Assembly (NCBI GenBank): GCA_964504335.1
Contig: CAZDET010000012.1
Coordinates: 32,994 to 96,993, forward strand
Length of the DNA: 64,000 nucleotides
Source of the DNA: CAZDET01 sp964504335
GTDB taxonomy: Bacteria; Bacteroidota; Bacteroidia; Chitinophagales; Saprospiraceae
Direction: 5' to 3'
This document shows positions 8,269 to 17,595 of this stretch, piece after piece. Under the pieces are notes generated by a model. The model had not been told where the DNA came from. It was given only the letters and a program-made list of their open reading frames with translations, and did not search any database. The position numbers and the translations under genes were made by a program. Numbering within the stretch: the stretch's first letter is position 1; the number at the start of each line of letters is the position of its first letter.

Positions 8269-11139
8269 ATGAACCTGCAGGGTTTCATTCGTCTACTATG
8301 TTGGGCCACGGTCCTACTGGGATTCACAACTACTTCGTCAGCGCAACCGCCGGATCTTCCCCGTGCGGGTATGAACCTGGCTCCCCTCTCCTCCTGGAGT
8401 TCGCAGTTCCCCTTTAGTGATCTGGTTAAGGGTGGCATTTCGACCTGGCGCACTTTTCCGGGTGATGAAGAAGATCTCATTCCGGTAGATGCGCAAGGCT
8501 GGCCCACCGAAATTCCGGCCGATTTCGACGGTATCAGCGCTATCCTGCTACTCGATACCTGGCGCAACGCCCCCGACGGGCACCTCACCATGCAATTTCA
8601 GGATCACGCCCCCGGAGGCCAGTACGTACTGACCTGGGAAGGCGACCCAAGCGCCGAAATTCGTCTGGTTCGCGGTGGCAATCCTTATGACAACGAATTC
8701 GAAATCCTCGAAGAAACCCCCAATCGCAAAGTCTACAATATTCCGCAAAACGGCAGCATGTGGATCTACCTGCTCGATTTTGACCCTGCTGACTACCCGC
8801 GCAATATCCGGGTCTGGATGCCCGAATTCGGGCCGGGCAATGCCCAAAGCGGAGCGGCCCGCGAGAACCCCTGCAGCATCTTTAATCCCGCATTTAAATC
8901 TCAACTGGAAAAGTTCGGCGTGCTGCGCTTCGCCGATTGGGGAGGAGTTAATAATAGTTCCGAAGTCAATTGGTCAGACCGCGTATTGCCCGACCAGGTG
9001 TACAACTCCGGCCGTGTGGCCTACGAAGACATGATCGAGTTGTGCAATGAAACACAGCGCGATTTCTGGGTCTGCGTCCCACACGCTGCTTCCGAAGATT
9101 ATATCCTGCAACTCGCTAGTCTATTGAAAGACCGATTGGACCCGTCCCTACGGGTCTGGGTAGAGTATTCCAACGAAGTTTGGAATCCGAAATACGCCCA
9201 ATACGAGTACGTAGAGAACAACAAATTGGATCCCTCGTCCTCACACGCCCACAATCTGGGGCTGTACGCCAAGCGTACCTGGGATTTGTTTGGACAGGTG
9301 TTCGGCAATCAGCGCAACCGCCTCCTCAAGATACTGGCCGTTCAGACCGACGATGACTCCGTAGCCAAGTTCAGCACGCGGGCGGCAAACGGCGAGGCCG
9401 ACGCCCTCGCCATCAATCACTACTTCAACTGGAATGTCGAGCAGTACATTCTGGAAAAAGAACTCTACAAAGCCTTCAATAAGGAAGCTGCACTCGACAG
9501 CGTCTTCGAATATTTGTCAAACCAGATGGAAAACAACTGGGATCGCGACAAAGATCCCGACGGAGCCGGCTGGTATAGCCGCCATAAGACCATCGCCGAA
9601 GCATCCGACATACCGGTAATTTCCTATGCGGGCGGCCAGGAAGTCTACGATCGGGAGAGCGATACTTGTACCGTCTGTTTGGAAGATTTCAACTTCTTCT
9701 TGTACGACATGCAATCGGATGCCCGCATGGGCGCCCTGACCAAGCGCAACCTCGAACAATGGGAAGCCTTCGGTTTTCGTACGGCGACCAGCTATTCGGA
9801 CGTCGGCGGCAACCACGAACAAGGCCTCTGGGGCCACAAGCAATACTTATGGCAGACCGATGCTCCAAAGTGGAACAGCCTGATCGAATGGATCGATGCC
9901 AACCCCGACGTGCTTCCCCCGCCTAAGGACGCACAGCCACCGGTCATCGAGGAATTTCGTTCCAATCCAGTCGACATCATCGCCGGCGACTCTGTGACAC
10001 TAACCGCCACCGTCAGCGCGACCAAAGACATTGTGCAAGTCCATTTCATCCAGGACGGTATCCTGATTGGGGAAGATTCGGAAGGAGACGGCCAGCTGAA
10101 CTACTCCTTCACCACGGGCGCGCTTGCTGCCGGCACTTACGAATTTACCGTGTGCGTAACGGATGCCTGCGACGTGGAAGTCTGCTCCGACCCCTGGACG
10201 GTGCAGTCCATTGCCAATGAAGAACCCCAGCCGCCAACCATTCAGATCACGCTACCGGAAAACGGGGCCTCCTACACCATCGATGAAATAATTCCTCTGG
10301 AAGCTAAGGCGGATGATGCCGACGGCACCGTCGAATCGGTCCAGTTCTTTTTGAATGGAACGCCTGTTCCGGAAGTGCCCACCGAATCCGGCAATACTTA
10401 TAGCGTGGAGCTGGTAGATTTGGATAAAGGGGCCTACGAGATTACTGCTCGCGCCCGCGATAACGACAATCAAACTACCGTATCCGAGCCCATTGACATC
10501 GAGGTCACCGATCCGGAAAACAACCCGCCGATCGTGCGCATCATTGCGCCCGTTACCGGCTCGACTTACACAGAAGGCGATCCCATTGAATTTGCTGCTA
10601 CCGCATTCGATTTGGATGGGGTGATTCTGGCAGTGACGTTTTGCCGAAACGATACCCTGATCCAAAAGAGCGTGAACAGCCGCCAGGACACCTTTCGGAT
10701 GACCGCGTCTGATTTACCGGTGGGCATTCACACGATTACCGCAAAAGCGGAAGACAATAACGGCGATATCCAAGCCTCGGTCGCCATTACCATAGAAGTC
10801 GTGCCCAAAGATGTGCCCGACCCCGATCCTGACCCGGAACCAGATCCAGAACCCGAGCCCGACCCCGAGCCGGAACCACAGGATACCTTATCTCCCCGAC
10901 CGGTATTCACCCCCAATGGCGATGGCATCAACGACCTCTGGGTGGTAGACAATCCGGGCCAGCTACCTATGCAGGTTCGCATTTTCAATCGCAACGGCAT
11001 CGAGGTTTACGCGTCGCCCAACTACCAGAACGACTGGGACGGTACTTACCGGGGCGATTTCTTGCCAACAGATGCTTACTATTTTGAAATCATTGCCGGC
11101 GATAAAACCCTCACCGGTAGCATTACCCTCGTTCGATAA
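8269..11139 (+). CDS. Secreted glycoside-hydrolase-like protein with Ig-like domains and type B T9SS C-terminus
   Basis: 956 residues. A signal peptide (ending TTTSSAQ) is followed by a ~540-residue region resembling secreted bacterial proteins often annotated as cellulose-binding or glycoside-hydrolase-like, with FADWGGVNNSSEVNW and RVWVEYSNEVWN. The Glu in SNEVWN (residue 303) sits where clan GH-A hydrolases keep an Asn-Glu acid/base pair; that is analogy, not proof. Three bacterial Ig-like domains follow (about 555-850; e.g. ITLPENGASYTIDE), then a Pro-Asp-Glu linker of DPDPEP type, then a gliding-motility type B sorting domain (FTPNGDGINDLWVVDNPGQ ... GSITLVR). It is 11 bp upstream of a PorP-SPOR gene, so the pair looks like a cargo-plus-partner operon. 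Polysaccharide binding or cleavage is the likely role; the substrate is unknown. Confidence 0.75.
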   Translation: MNLQGFIRLLCWATVLLGFTTTSSAQPPDLPRAGMNLAPLSSWSSQFPFSDLVKGGISTWRTFPGDEEDLIPVDAQGWPTEIPADFDGISAILLLDTWRNAPDGHLTMQFQDHAPGGQYVLTWEGDPSAEIRLVRGGNPYDNEFEILEETPNRKVYNIPQNGSMWIYLLDFDPADYPRNIRVWMPEFGPGNAQSGAARENPCSIFNPAFKSQLEKFGVLRFADWGGVNNSSEVNWSDRVLPDQVYNSGRVAYEDMIELCNETQRDFWVCVPHAASEDYILQLASLLKDRLDPSLRVWVEYSNEVWNPKYAQYEYVENNKLDPSSSHAHNLGLYAKRTWDLFGQVFGNQRNRLLKILAVQTDDDSVAKFSTRAANGEADALAINHYFNWNVEQYILEKELYKAFNKEAALDSVFEYLSNQMENNWDRDKDPDGAGWYSRHKTIAEASDIPVISYAGGQEVYDRESDTCTVCLEDFNFFLYDMQSDARMGALTKRNLEQWEAFGFRTATSYSDVGGNHEQGLWGHKQYLWQTDAPKWNSLIEWIDANPDVLPPPKDAQPPVIEEFRSNPVDIIAGDSVTLTATVSATKDIVQVHFIQDGILIGEDSEGDGQLNYSFTTGALAAGTYEFTVCVTDACDVEVCSDPWTVQSIANEEPQPPTIQITLPENGASYTIDEIIPLEAKADDADGTVESVQFFLNGTPVPEVPTESGNTYSVELVDLDKGAYEITARARDNDNQTTVSEPIDIEVTDPENNPPIVRIIAPVTGSTYTEGDPIEFAATAFDLDGVILAVTFCRNDTLIQKSVNSRQDTFRMTASDLPVGIHTITAKAEDNNGDIQASVAITIEVVPKDVPDPDPDPEPDPEPEPDPEPEPQDTLSPRPVFTPNGDGINDLWVVDNPGQLPMQVRIFNRNGIEVYASPNYQNDWDGTYRGDFLPTDAYYFEIIAGDKTLTGSITLVR

Positions 11140-11150
11140 TCATCATCCCA

Positions 11151-12521
11151 ATGAAACTCAGTGCGCGCATTTTTGGATTGGGTATTCTATTCCTGCTATT
11201 GTTAGCGAATGAGGCCTATACACAAGCCTACCCAATCACCAATCAATATTTGCTCAATCCCTACGTATATAATCCTGCCTTTGCCGGAGCTAGTGGATAT
11301 ACCGAAGTATTTGCCAGTTATCGCACCCAGTGGGCCTCCATTGAAGGGGCCCCCGAAACGGCTCTTTTCACTATTTCGCATCCAACGGCCAGCCGGCTCT
11401 CGATCGGCGGCATTTTTCGCTCCGATGAGCGCGGCTTGCTGCGCACCAATTCGGTGCAGGGTACCATCGTGACTTCCGTACCGATCTGGGCCGGTCACTC
11501 GCTAAGTGCGGGTATTTCCGCAGGGGCTACCCATACGACATTGGAAACCAGCTCGCTCAGCTCCGATATTTATGCCTCTGATCCCATGCTGTCGGAAACC
11601 CCTTTTGGCAATATGGACCTGGACGTCAGCGTGGGTATTCGCTACGGCGTGGGTGGTTTTCAATTGGGCCTGGCTATTCCACGGGTGGTATCGCCGGTGT
11701 ATTTGGTATCCGCCAGTTACCGCATCGATACCAAGTCTGCGATTTCAATCGAGCCGAACGTGTTGTTCCGCACCACCGAAGGGCTTCCCTCCCGTACGGA
11801 AGCAGGACTTACTGTTTACCTCGGCGATCAATTCTGGTTGGGCGGTGCTTACCGCCAGAGCTACGGCGGCATGGCCTTCGCGGGCGTACGCGCCCTGGAT
11901 CGACTCACACTGAGCTATTCCTACGAAGCGGCCACCGTTCTGACCGGCGGCATGCCCAACAGCACGCACGAGCTGATGGTCGGCATTCGCATTGGACAAA
12001 AGAAGGAATCCCTCTTTCCGGAGGCCGATAAACCGCGTCGGGAAATCCTCATCGTCCAAAATCCCCCCGACACCGAAGAATCGGATGACCCCGGCGCAGT
12101 CGAGTTGCCGGCCGACCCACCCATCATACCCAGCGGCGAATTGGTAGACACGCCCCCTGCCCCCGTAGCGGATACTTCGGCTACCATTGCCAAAGAACTG
12201 GCCAGCCGGGGCGTCACGGAGGCACGCGTCGAGTCGGTTACCCCCGGCATGGCCCGCGACCAGGGTCTGGAAACGCTGGAAGGCGGCCACTACGTCATGA
12301 TTGGCGCTTACCAGTTCGTGGCCAATGCCGATCGCTTCGTCGAAGAAACCCGGAGCAAGGGCTACCCGGTCGATATGTTCTTCAACCCGAGCCGCAATTT
12401 GTACTACGTCTACTCGCAGCGCTACGATCTGGGGGATATTTCCAATGCGGTGCAACACTTCCAGGATCTGCTAAAGACGACGGAGTTTGAGGATGCTTGG
12501 ATTTTTACGATTGAGGAGTGA
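11151..12521 (+). CDS. PorP/SprF family protein with C-terminal SPOR-like domain
   Basis: 456 residues. A signal peptide (ending NEAYTQ) is followed by the PorP/SprF barrel (YPITNQYLLNPYVYNPAFAG, FASYRTQWASIEGAPET) up to about residue 285. A Pro/Glu/Asp-rich linker follows, then an ~85-residue C-terminal region (GGHYVMIGAYQFVANADRF ... YYVYSQRYDLGD) resembling SPOR peptidoglycan-binding domains. The barrel is only distantly related to the other three PorP copies and lacks their HRKRW tail. It follows the Ig/GH-like cargo gene by 11 bp, so co-transcription is likely. The SPOR-like part could tether the barrel to peptidoglycan; that is inference. Confidence 0.85.
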   Translation: MKLSARIFGLGILFLLLLANEAYTQAYPITNQYLLNPYVYNPAFAGASGYTEVFASYRTQWASIEGAPETALFTISHPTASRLSIGGIFRSDERGLLRTNSVQGTIVTSVPIWAGHSLSAGISAGATHTTLETSSLSSDIYASDPMLSETPFGNMDLDVSVGIRYGVGGFQLGLAIPRVVSPVYLVSASYRIDTKSAISIEPNVLFRTTEGLPSRTEAGLTVYLGDQFWLGGAYRQSYGGMAFAGVRALDRLTLSYSYEAATVLTGGMPNSTHELMVGIRIGQKKESLFPEADKPRREILIVQNPPDTEESDDPGAVELPADPPIIPSGELVDTPPAPVADTSATIAKELASRGVTEARVESVTPGMARDQGLETLEGGHYVMIGAYQFVANADRFVEETRSKGYPVDMFFNPSRNLYYVYSQRYDLGDISNAVQHFQDLLKTTEFEDAWIFTIEE

Positions 12522-12530
12522 TTGGGCGTT

Positions 12531-12668
12531 TAGGCAATTCTGCCTACCGGAAGGGACCACTCGCCTATTCTAGAAAAGCCCGAGCCGGTACGCGTGCCGT
12601 TGCACGGTCCGGCCCGGATTCCACACACTAGCCTAATTTTTTAGGTGGTGGGGTGGCGAGTACTCGCC
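12531..12668. other. Convergent intergenic hairpins
   Basis: Between two convergent genes are TAGGCA-ATTC-TGCCTA (12531-12546), CCTAA-TTTT-TTAGG (12632-12645) and the perfect 14-bp palindrome GGCGAGTACTCGCC (12655-12668). None has a convincing downstream T tract. They may contribute to bidirectional termination. Confidence 0.3.
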
Positions 12669-12674
12669 ATCTCA

Positions 12675-15600
12675 CTACCTCAGCAACGTCACGCTGCCCA
12701 TGTACGTACGGATCTCGCCGTTGATGTAGGTGACTTTGGAGCGGTAGGCGTAGGCCCCTTGCGGGAGGAGCTTGCCGGTGCGCTGATGGCGGCCGTCCCA
12801 GGCGGCGGCGGGTTTATCACCGTTCATATCGGTGCTTTCCCAAAGGATTTCGCCCCAGGGAGAGTAGACGGCCACGTAGAATTCGGCCATCCCGACGCCG
12901 GCGGGTTTGAAGAAGCGGACGTCGCCCTGGCCGGCTTCGGGAGTAAAGGCGTTGGGGAAGTGGGTGGCGAAGAAGATGCCTGGGCCCAACTCCACACTGG
13001 CGGTGTCGGGGCAGCCCATGGGGTTGAGGGCCATCAGCGTGACGGTGTAGCGGTCTTCTTCATTTTCGACGTAGCGGTACTGGTGGACGGGGTTTTCGAG
13101 GTTGGAGCGCACGCCATCACCGAAGTCCCAGAGGTAGCTGTTGGCGTCTTCGCTGTAGTTGAGGAATTGGTACTGGCCGGGAATATCCAGTTGCTCGTAG
13201 CTCAGACGGGCGATGGCCGATGGGATGATATCGACGGCGTCAATTAGCTCGAGGGTATCGGCGCACTGGCCCTGAAAGGTGGCGACGAGGCGGGCACTGT
13301 AGAGGCCGGGGGTATCGAAGGTGACGGTCGGTTCGCGCTCGGTTGACGTCTCGCCATTGCCGAAGGTCCATTCGTAGGCATCGGCGTCCACTGTATTATT
13401 CCGGAAGGTCACCTCTACGGGTACACAGCCGGCGGCGTCAGAGGGCTCAAAATCGACCTCGGGGGCGGCCAGCGAGGTATGCTGGATGACGGCCGTATCG
13501 CGGCAGCCGATGCCGTTGGAAGCAACCAGTCGGATGGTGTGCGTGCCGGGCTCGTCGAAGACGACGATCGGATTGGCCAATTTGGAAATGATGCGATCGC
13601 CCAAGTCCCAGGAATAATCACTGGCACCGGCGGTTTTATTGGCGATGCGCAAGGTGTCGGGTAACCCGCAGGTGTTGGTATCTCTGGAGACCATGCGGGC
13701 CTCCGGGCGTTCGTAGGCGACGATTTCAATGCGCGCTTCGTCGCTGAAGCAACCGTTTTCGCTGAAGGTGCGCAGGCGCACCTGGTAGCGGCCGGGCTCT
13801 TCGAAGGTATGGCAGGGAGCCACTTCGGTAGTACTTTCACCGTCGTCGAAGTACCATTCCTGGCTGAAGGCATTCTGGCTGGTATTGCTGAAACAGACCG
13901 AAAAGGGCGGGCAACCGGCCACGCGGTTGGCGTCCATCTCGGCAGTGGGGGCTCCCAGAATGATAATGTCTTGGGTAATGGTGGCCGGGCAGTCATTATC
14001 AGCGCCGTAGACCGTGAGACGGACGGTATAGGTGCCCGGCTCGGGGAAGGCGTAGCGCGGGTGGGTCTCCCGGCTGGTGGTACCGTTACCAAAGTCCCAT
14101 TCACTGACGCCCACCTGGGGCGATATATTTTCAAATTGCACCGTATCGCCCATACAGGCACTCGGCGGCGCGATGAAGCGGGCTTCGGGGGCGGCCCATA
14201 CCTTGATATCGACGCGCGCCGTATCGTAGGCGCAGCCATTGTTGACGAATTGCTGCACCGTGTAGGTACCCGGCTCGGAGAAGGTATGGAATGCATTGGG
14301 TGCAGCGGTGGTACTACCGTCGCCAAAATCCCAGCGCACGCTGGAGCCAGGGGTGTTGAAGGCCCCAAAATCGACCGTCAGCGGGGCGCAGCCCCGGCTG
14401 GTATCGACAGAGATAAAGGCTTTTACTTGTTTGGGGTGCACGAGCAGCTCGCGCTGAATCGTATCGATGCCGCACTCGTTGCCGGCAATCAGAGTAATGG
14501 GATAAATCGTGAACGAATCACGAGCGTTGTAGTAAGTCTGACGGGGCGGATTGGCATCGACGGCATAGGTGCCATTGCCGAAATCCCACTGAAACCAATC
14601 GGGCTGGCCAATCGAGGTATTGCTAAAATCGACGAAGAGGGGCGAGCAGCCATCGTCTTTGTCAATTCCGAAATTGGCCCGCGGGATGGCTTTCACCAAA
14701 ATGGAATCTTCGCGGATCACTTCCTCACAGCCATTGCCGACGCGCAGACGGATGCGGTAGGTCGTATCGTTCATCGGCTGCGGGTATACCTGGGGCGGTG
14801 GAATGGAATCGGTACTCGTTTGCCCATTGCCGAAATCCCATTCAAAACTTAAATGTGCACCGACGGAATTGTTGCGAAAATTGACCGTCAAGGGAGCACA
14901 ACCCTGGTAGACATTGGGCGCAAAGCTCACCGTGGGAGAAGGCAGGATGGTGATTTCCTGCGTGTAGGTAGCCTTACAGCCCTGGCAGCTCGTCACGGTC
15001 AACTCCACGGTGTAGGTACCCGCCTCGGTGTAAGTATGCGTGGGTTGTTCGCCGGTGCGCTTGACGCCGTCGCCAAAGTCCCACTGGTATTTGCATTCGC
15101 CGGACGATGCATTGCGAAATTGCACCGGCTGATCGATACAGACCTGATCCGGAATAGTAAATCGCGCAACGGGCAACGGCTTGACAGTTAATTGTAGCAT
15201 GTCGGTCGCTCTACAGCCGATTTCCGGATCGCTGAGGGTATACACATAGGCGTATACGCCCGGAGTCAGGGCCTCCAGGTCTACCTGTCCGGTCAGGGAG
15301 TCGACAATAGCCGGTCCGCTCCAGTAGCCGCCTGTGGGGGTAGCGCTCTGGCCGATTCGGAAATCGGGCGTTCCCAGGCAGGCCTCCAAATCGGGGCCGG
15401 CCCAGATATTTGTGAAATCGACTACCTCTACCCGAACGGTATCGGATGCGGCGCAGGAGGTACCCCACTCGTGGCGGTAAATGTAGGTATGCCATCCATC
15501 GCCCGCCGCACGTAAATCGATGCGGCCGCTGAGCGAATCAATTCCCGGCCCTGCCCAAAAACCACCGGCAGGGGTGGCACTTAGATTCAGGGTTTCTTCG

Positions 15601-17492
15601 GTGATGCACACGCGCTGGTCGCTACCGGCATCCAGCACTGCGGGTGGGCGCACGCGCACCACGGTGGAAGCTTCCACAAAGCACTCCCCTATTTCGTAAG
15701 TGATGCGAATAGGATAATCGCCGTACCCAAATCCGCCGGGTCCGCTTGCATTGAACACGCCATTGACCGGATCAACGACGCCCGGACCGTACCAGCGTAC
15801 CTGCCCGCCTTCGGGATTGAAAGTGGCACCGGTAGCAATGTACAAATCAACATTGTTGCTGAGCGCACAGGTAAATACAGTGTCTACCAATTGAATATCC
15901 GGGATGGGCTCTACCGTAACCACAGTAAACTTATTGACCACGCAGCCACTGACGTCGATGTACTGGTATCTCAATTCGATCGGACCCGCTCCGCTGACGG
16001 CCGGATCGAAAACGCCGTTGGCCGGATCGGTAATACCGGGTCCGCTCCAGGCCCCCCCCTTGGGCGCAAACAACAACGTGCGCGGCGGATCATTTTCGCA
16101 TATACTAAACGGATCTTCCACGACTACCGGCACGGCGGCCCGCACTTCGATCCTGGTGGTATCTGTAGAGCCACAGGCATCGGGCAGGGTATACCGAATC
16201 GTATAGGTACCCGGCCCGGCGGCCGCCGGATCAAAGGTGCCGTCGGGTGTCGTCGCAAAGCCCGACCAAATCCCCCCTGCCGGCTCGGCGGTCAGCTGGA
16301 CGGGGTCCGAACTAAAACAAAGCGGAGCTGTGGGCCCATTGATATCGATATTTGCGGGTGTTTCGACTGCAATTTCGATGGTATCGGAGTAATTCCCGCA
16401 ATCGCTAAAAATCGAAACTATTGCCTGCCCACTCGTATTGTAGGTAACGGAACCCGGATAGAAACCCGTGGCGGTAGCCGGGCTACCATTAATGAATTGC
16501 CATTCGACGCGCTCGATAATATCCTGTTCGTAGTATTCGGCATCGGGTATATATATCACCTGGTTACAACCCGGTGGTTCCGGTGCTAGGGTCACCGATG
16601 GCGCGTCGTAGACGCGCACCGTTTCTTCCCAAATGGCGTCGTTGCATTCATTGCCTCCACTCAGGCGTACGGTATAAATACCCGGCCGTTTGAAGCGGAT
16701 TTTGGGCTCCCAGTCATCGGGTCCCGTTCCATCAATATATTTTACCCCCCGGGAGGGCCTGACTCTCCATTCGAAATGGTCCAGATATTCGGATTGGTTT
16801 TCGATTTGCAATTCGTGCGGTGCGCAGCCGTCTTTCAGTGCCCCTCCAAGATCTACCTGCGGGTTGGGTTGGCCGATTACGTTGATGTATCCGGAATCGA
16901 CGTCCATACCACAGCCGTTAAATGCGGTCACCTTTACCCAACGGCCACCGGGGGTATCGTATACTTTGGAGGGGTTGCGCTGATCGCTGTAGGTGCCATC
17001 TCCAAAATCCCAATGTACACTATCGGCGTGGCAAATATCGACGGTCCAGCCCACCTCCTCGCCCTGGCAGACATCTTGTTGCACAAACTCCACTCGTGGC
17101 TTGTACTTTACCAATACCCCGGTACGGGTGAAGTGGCAAGAGGTCCTACCATTCGAGCAGGTCCGGTAGATTTCCAAACTGATATCAAAAATGCGAAAAC
17201 CGGAGCTGGCACAGGCGGCAAAATCATTCCCATAGTAAGTATGAGTTTGGTCCGCAGTAGTAAAGACCGTATCACGGGTGCCGTCGCCCCAATTCCAGAT
17301 ATAGTAATCAATATCCGGATCGGTGGTTAGGTTTTTCACCGTGAAGGCCGTCCCCTCGCAAACCACCGTCTGATCGCCATCGAGGATGAAGCGCGCTACG
17401 ATGTCGCCGCAATCATCGCTGATGCACTGGCCCCACAAGTGGTGGGTCGTTGCTAAAAGGCAAAAACCGAAGATAAGTATGCGCAGTTGCAT
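12675..17492 (-). CDS. Giant PKD-domain secreted adhesin with type B C-terminal domain (paralogue 2)
   Basis: 1605 residues, with the same architecture as the protein encoded at 1517-6322. Signal peptide MQLRILIFGFCLLATTHHLWG then QCISDDCGDIVARF; N-terminal PKD domains (NWGDGTRDTVF, HWDFGDGTYSDQRNP); five tandem GGxWxGPGIxD modules (encoded at about 15230-16300); a long C-terminal PKD series (QWDFGDGVKRTGEQPTHTY, RWDFGDGSTTAAPNAFHTF); and a final type B sorting domain (FPNAFTPEAGQGDVRFFKPAG ... GSVTLLR). Cysteine pairs such as DGCSPLF and GCAPLTV recur at domain starts. It lies 103 bp downstream of a PorP/SprF gene on the same strand. Probably a surface adhesin exported by T9SS; binding partner unknown. 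The two paralogues look like products of an old tandem module duplication. Confidence 0.88.
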   Translation of the reverse strand: MQLRILIFGFCLLATTHHLWGQCISDDCGDIVARFILDGDQTVVCEGTAFTVKNLTTDPDIDYYIWNWGDGTRDTVFTTADQTHTYYGNDFAACASSGFRIFDISLEIYRTCSNGRTSCHFTRTGVLVKYKPRVEFVQQDVCQGEEVGWTVDICHADSVHWDFGDGTYSDQRNPSKVYDTPGGRWVKVTAFNGCGMDVDSGYINVIGQPNPQVDLGGALKDGCAPHELQIENQSEYLDHFEWRVRPSRGVKYIDGTGPDDWEPKIRFKRPGIYTVRLSGGNECNDAIWEETVRVYDAPSVTLAPEPPGCNQVIYIPDAEYYEQDIIERVEWQFINGSPATATGFYPGSVTYNTSGQAIVSIFSDCGNYSDTIEIAVETPANIDINGPTAPLCFSSDPVQLTAEPAGGIWSGFATTPDGTFDPAAAGPGTYTIRYTLPDACGSTDTTRIEVRAAVPVVVEDPFSICENDPPRTLLFAPKGGAWSGPGITDPANGVFDPAVSGAGPIELRYQYIDVSGCVVNKFTVVTVEPIPDIQLVDTVFTCALSNNVDLYIATGATFNPEGGQVRWYGPGVVDPVNGVFNASGPGGFGYGDYPIRITYEIGECFVEASTVVRVRPPAVLDAGSDQRVCITEETLNLSATPAGGFWAGPGIDSLSGRIDLRAAGDGWHTYIYRHEWGTSCAASDTVRVEVVDFTNIWAGPDLEACLGTPDFRIGQSATPTGGYWSGPAIVDSLTGQVDLEALTPGVYAYVYTLSDPEIGCRATDMLQLTVKPLPVARFTIPDQVCIDQPVQFRNASSGECKYQWDFGDGVKRTGEQPTHTYTEAGTYTVELTVTSCQGCKATYTQEITILPSPTVSFAPNVYQGCAPLTVNFRNNSVGAHLSFEWDFGNGQTSTDSIPPPQVYPQPMNDTTYRIRLRVGNGCEEVIREDSILVKAIPRANFGIDKDDGCSPLFVDFSNTSIGQPDWFQWDFGNGTYAVDANPPRQTYYNARDSFTIYPITLIAGNECGIDTIQRELLVHPKQVKAFISVDTSRGCAPLTVDFGAFNTPGSSVRWDFGDGSTTAAPNAFHTFSEPGTYTVQQFVNNGCAYDTARVDIKVWAAPEARFIAPPSACMGDTVQFENISPQVGVSEWDFGNGTTSRETHPRYAFPEPGTYTVRLTVYGADNDCPATITQDIIILGAPTAEMDANRVAGCPPFSVCFSNTSQNAFSQEWYFDDGESTTEVAPCHTFEEPGRYQVRLRTFSENGCFSDEARIEIVAYERPEARMVSRDTNTCGLPDTLRIANKTAGASDYSWDLGDRIISKLANPIVVFDEPGTHTIRLVASNGIGCRDTAVIQHTSLAAPEVDFEPSDAAGCVPVEVTFRNNTVDADAYEWTFGNGETSTEREPTVTFDTPGLYSARLVATFQGQCADTLELIDAVDIIPSAIARLSYEQLDIPGQYQFLNYSEDANSYLWDFGDGVRSNLENPVHQYRYVENEEDRYTVTLMALNPMGCPDTASVELGPGIFFATHFPNAFTPEAGQGDVRFFKPAGVGMAEFYVAVYSPWGEILWESTDMNGDKPAAAWDGRHQRTGKLLPQGAYAYRSKVTYINGEIRTYMGSVTLLR

Positions 17493-17516
17493 GGAGTCGA
17501 TTTAGCTGAAGGATGT

Positions 17517-17590
17517 GCTTTAGACTTTAGGTTTTAGATCCACTAATACGATCTAAGTAAGGCTAAAGTCTATGTTCTAAATCCTAAAAC
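17517..17590. repeat. Inverted arms of degenerate heptamer repeats (CTAAAnn)
   Basis: Plus strand 17563-17590 is four 7-mers of form CTAnnnn (CTAAAGT, CTATGTT, CTAAATC, CTAAAAC). Minus strand 17517-17537 is three 7-mers of the same type. The arms can pair: TAGACTTTAG (17521-17530) with CTAAAGTCTA (17563-17572), and TTAGATC (17534-17540) with GATCTAA (17550-17556). It lies between PorP copy 3 and the PKD gene it precedes. Confidence 0.6.
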
Positions 17591-17595
17591 AGAAG

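Noticed and set aside
10820..10880. Repetitive DNA encoding Asp-Pro-Glu-Pro units
   Set aside because: In-frame proline-rich linker in front of the sorting domain, common in T9SS cargo; not a separate repeat element.
12655..12668. Perfect palindrome GGCGAGTACTCGCC as a terminator
   Set aside because: There is no T tract on either side; it can only be listed as a convergent intergenic hairpin.
12645..15191. Long plus-strand frames antisense to the second PKD giant
   Set aside because: GC-rich, repetitive PKD coding sequence leaves the complementary strand open; the frames follow the PKD repeats and lack start or sorting signals.
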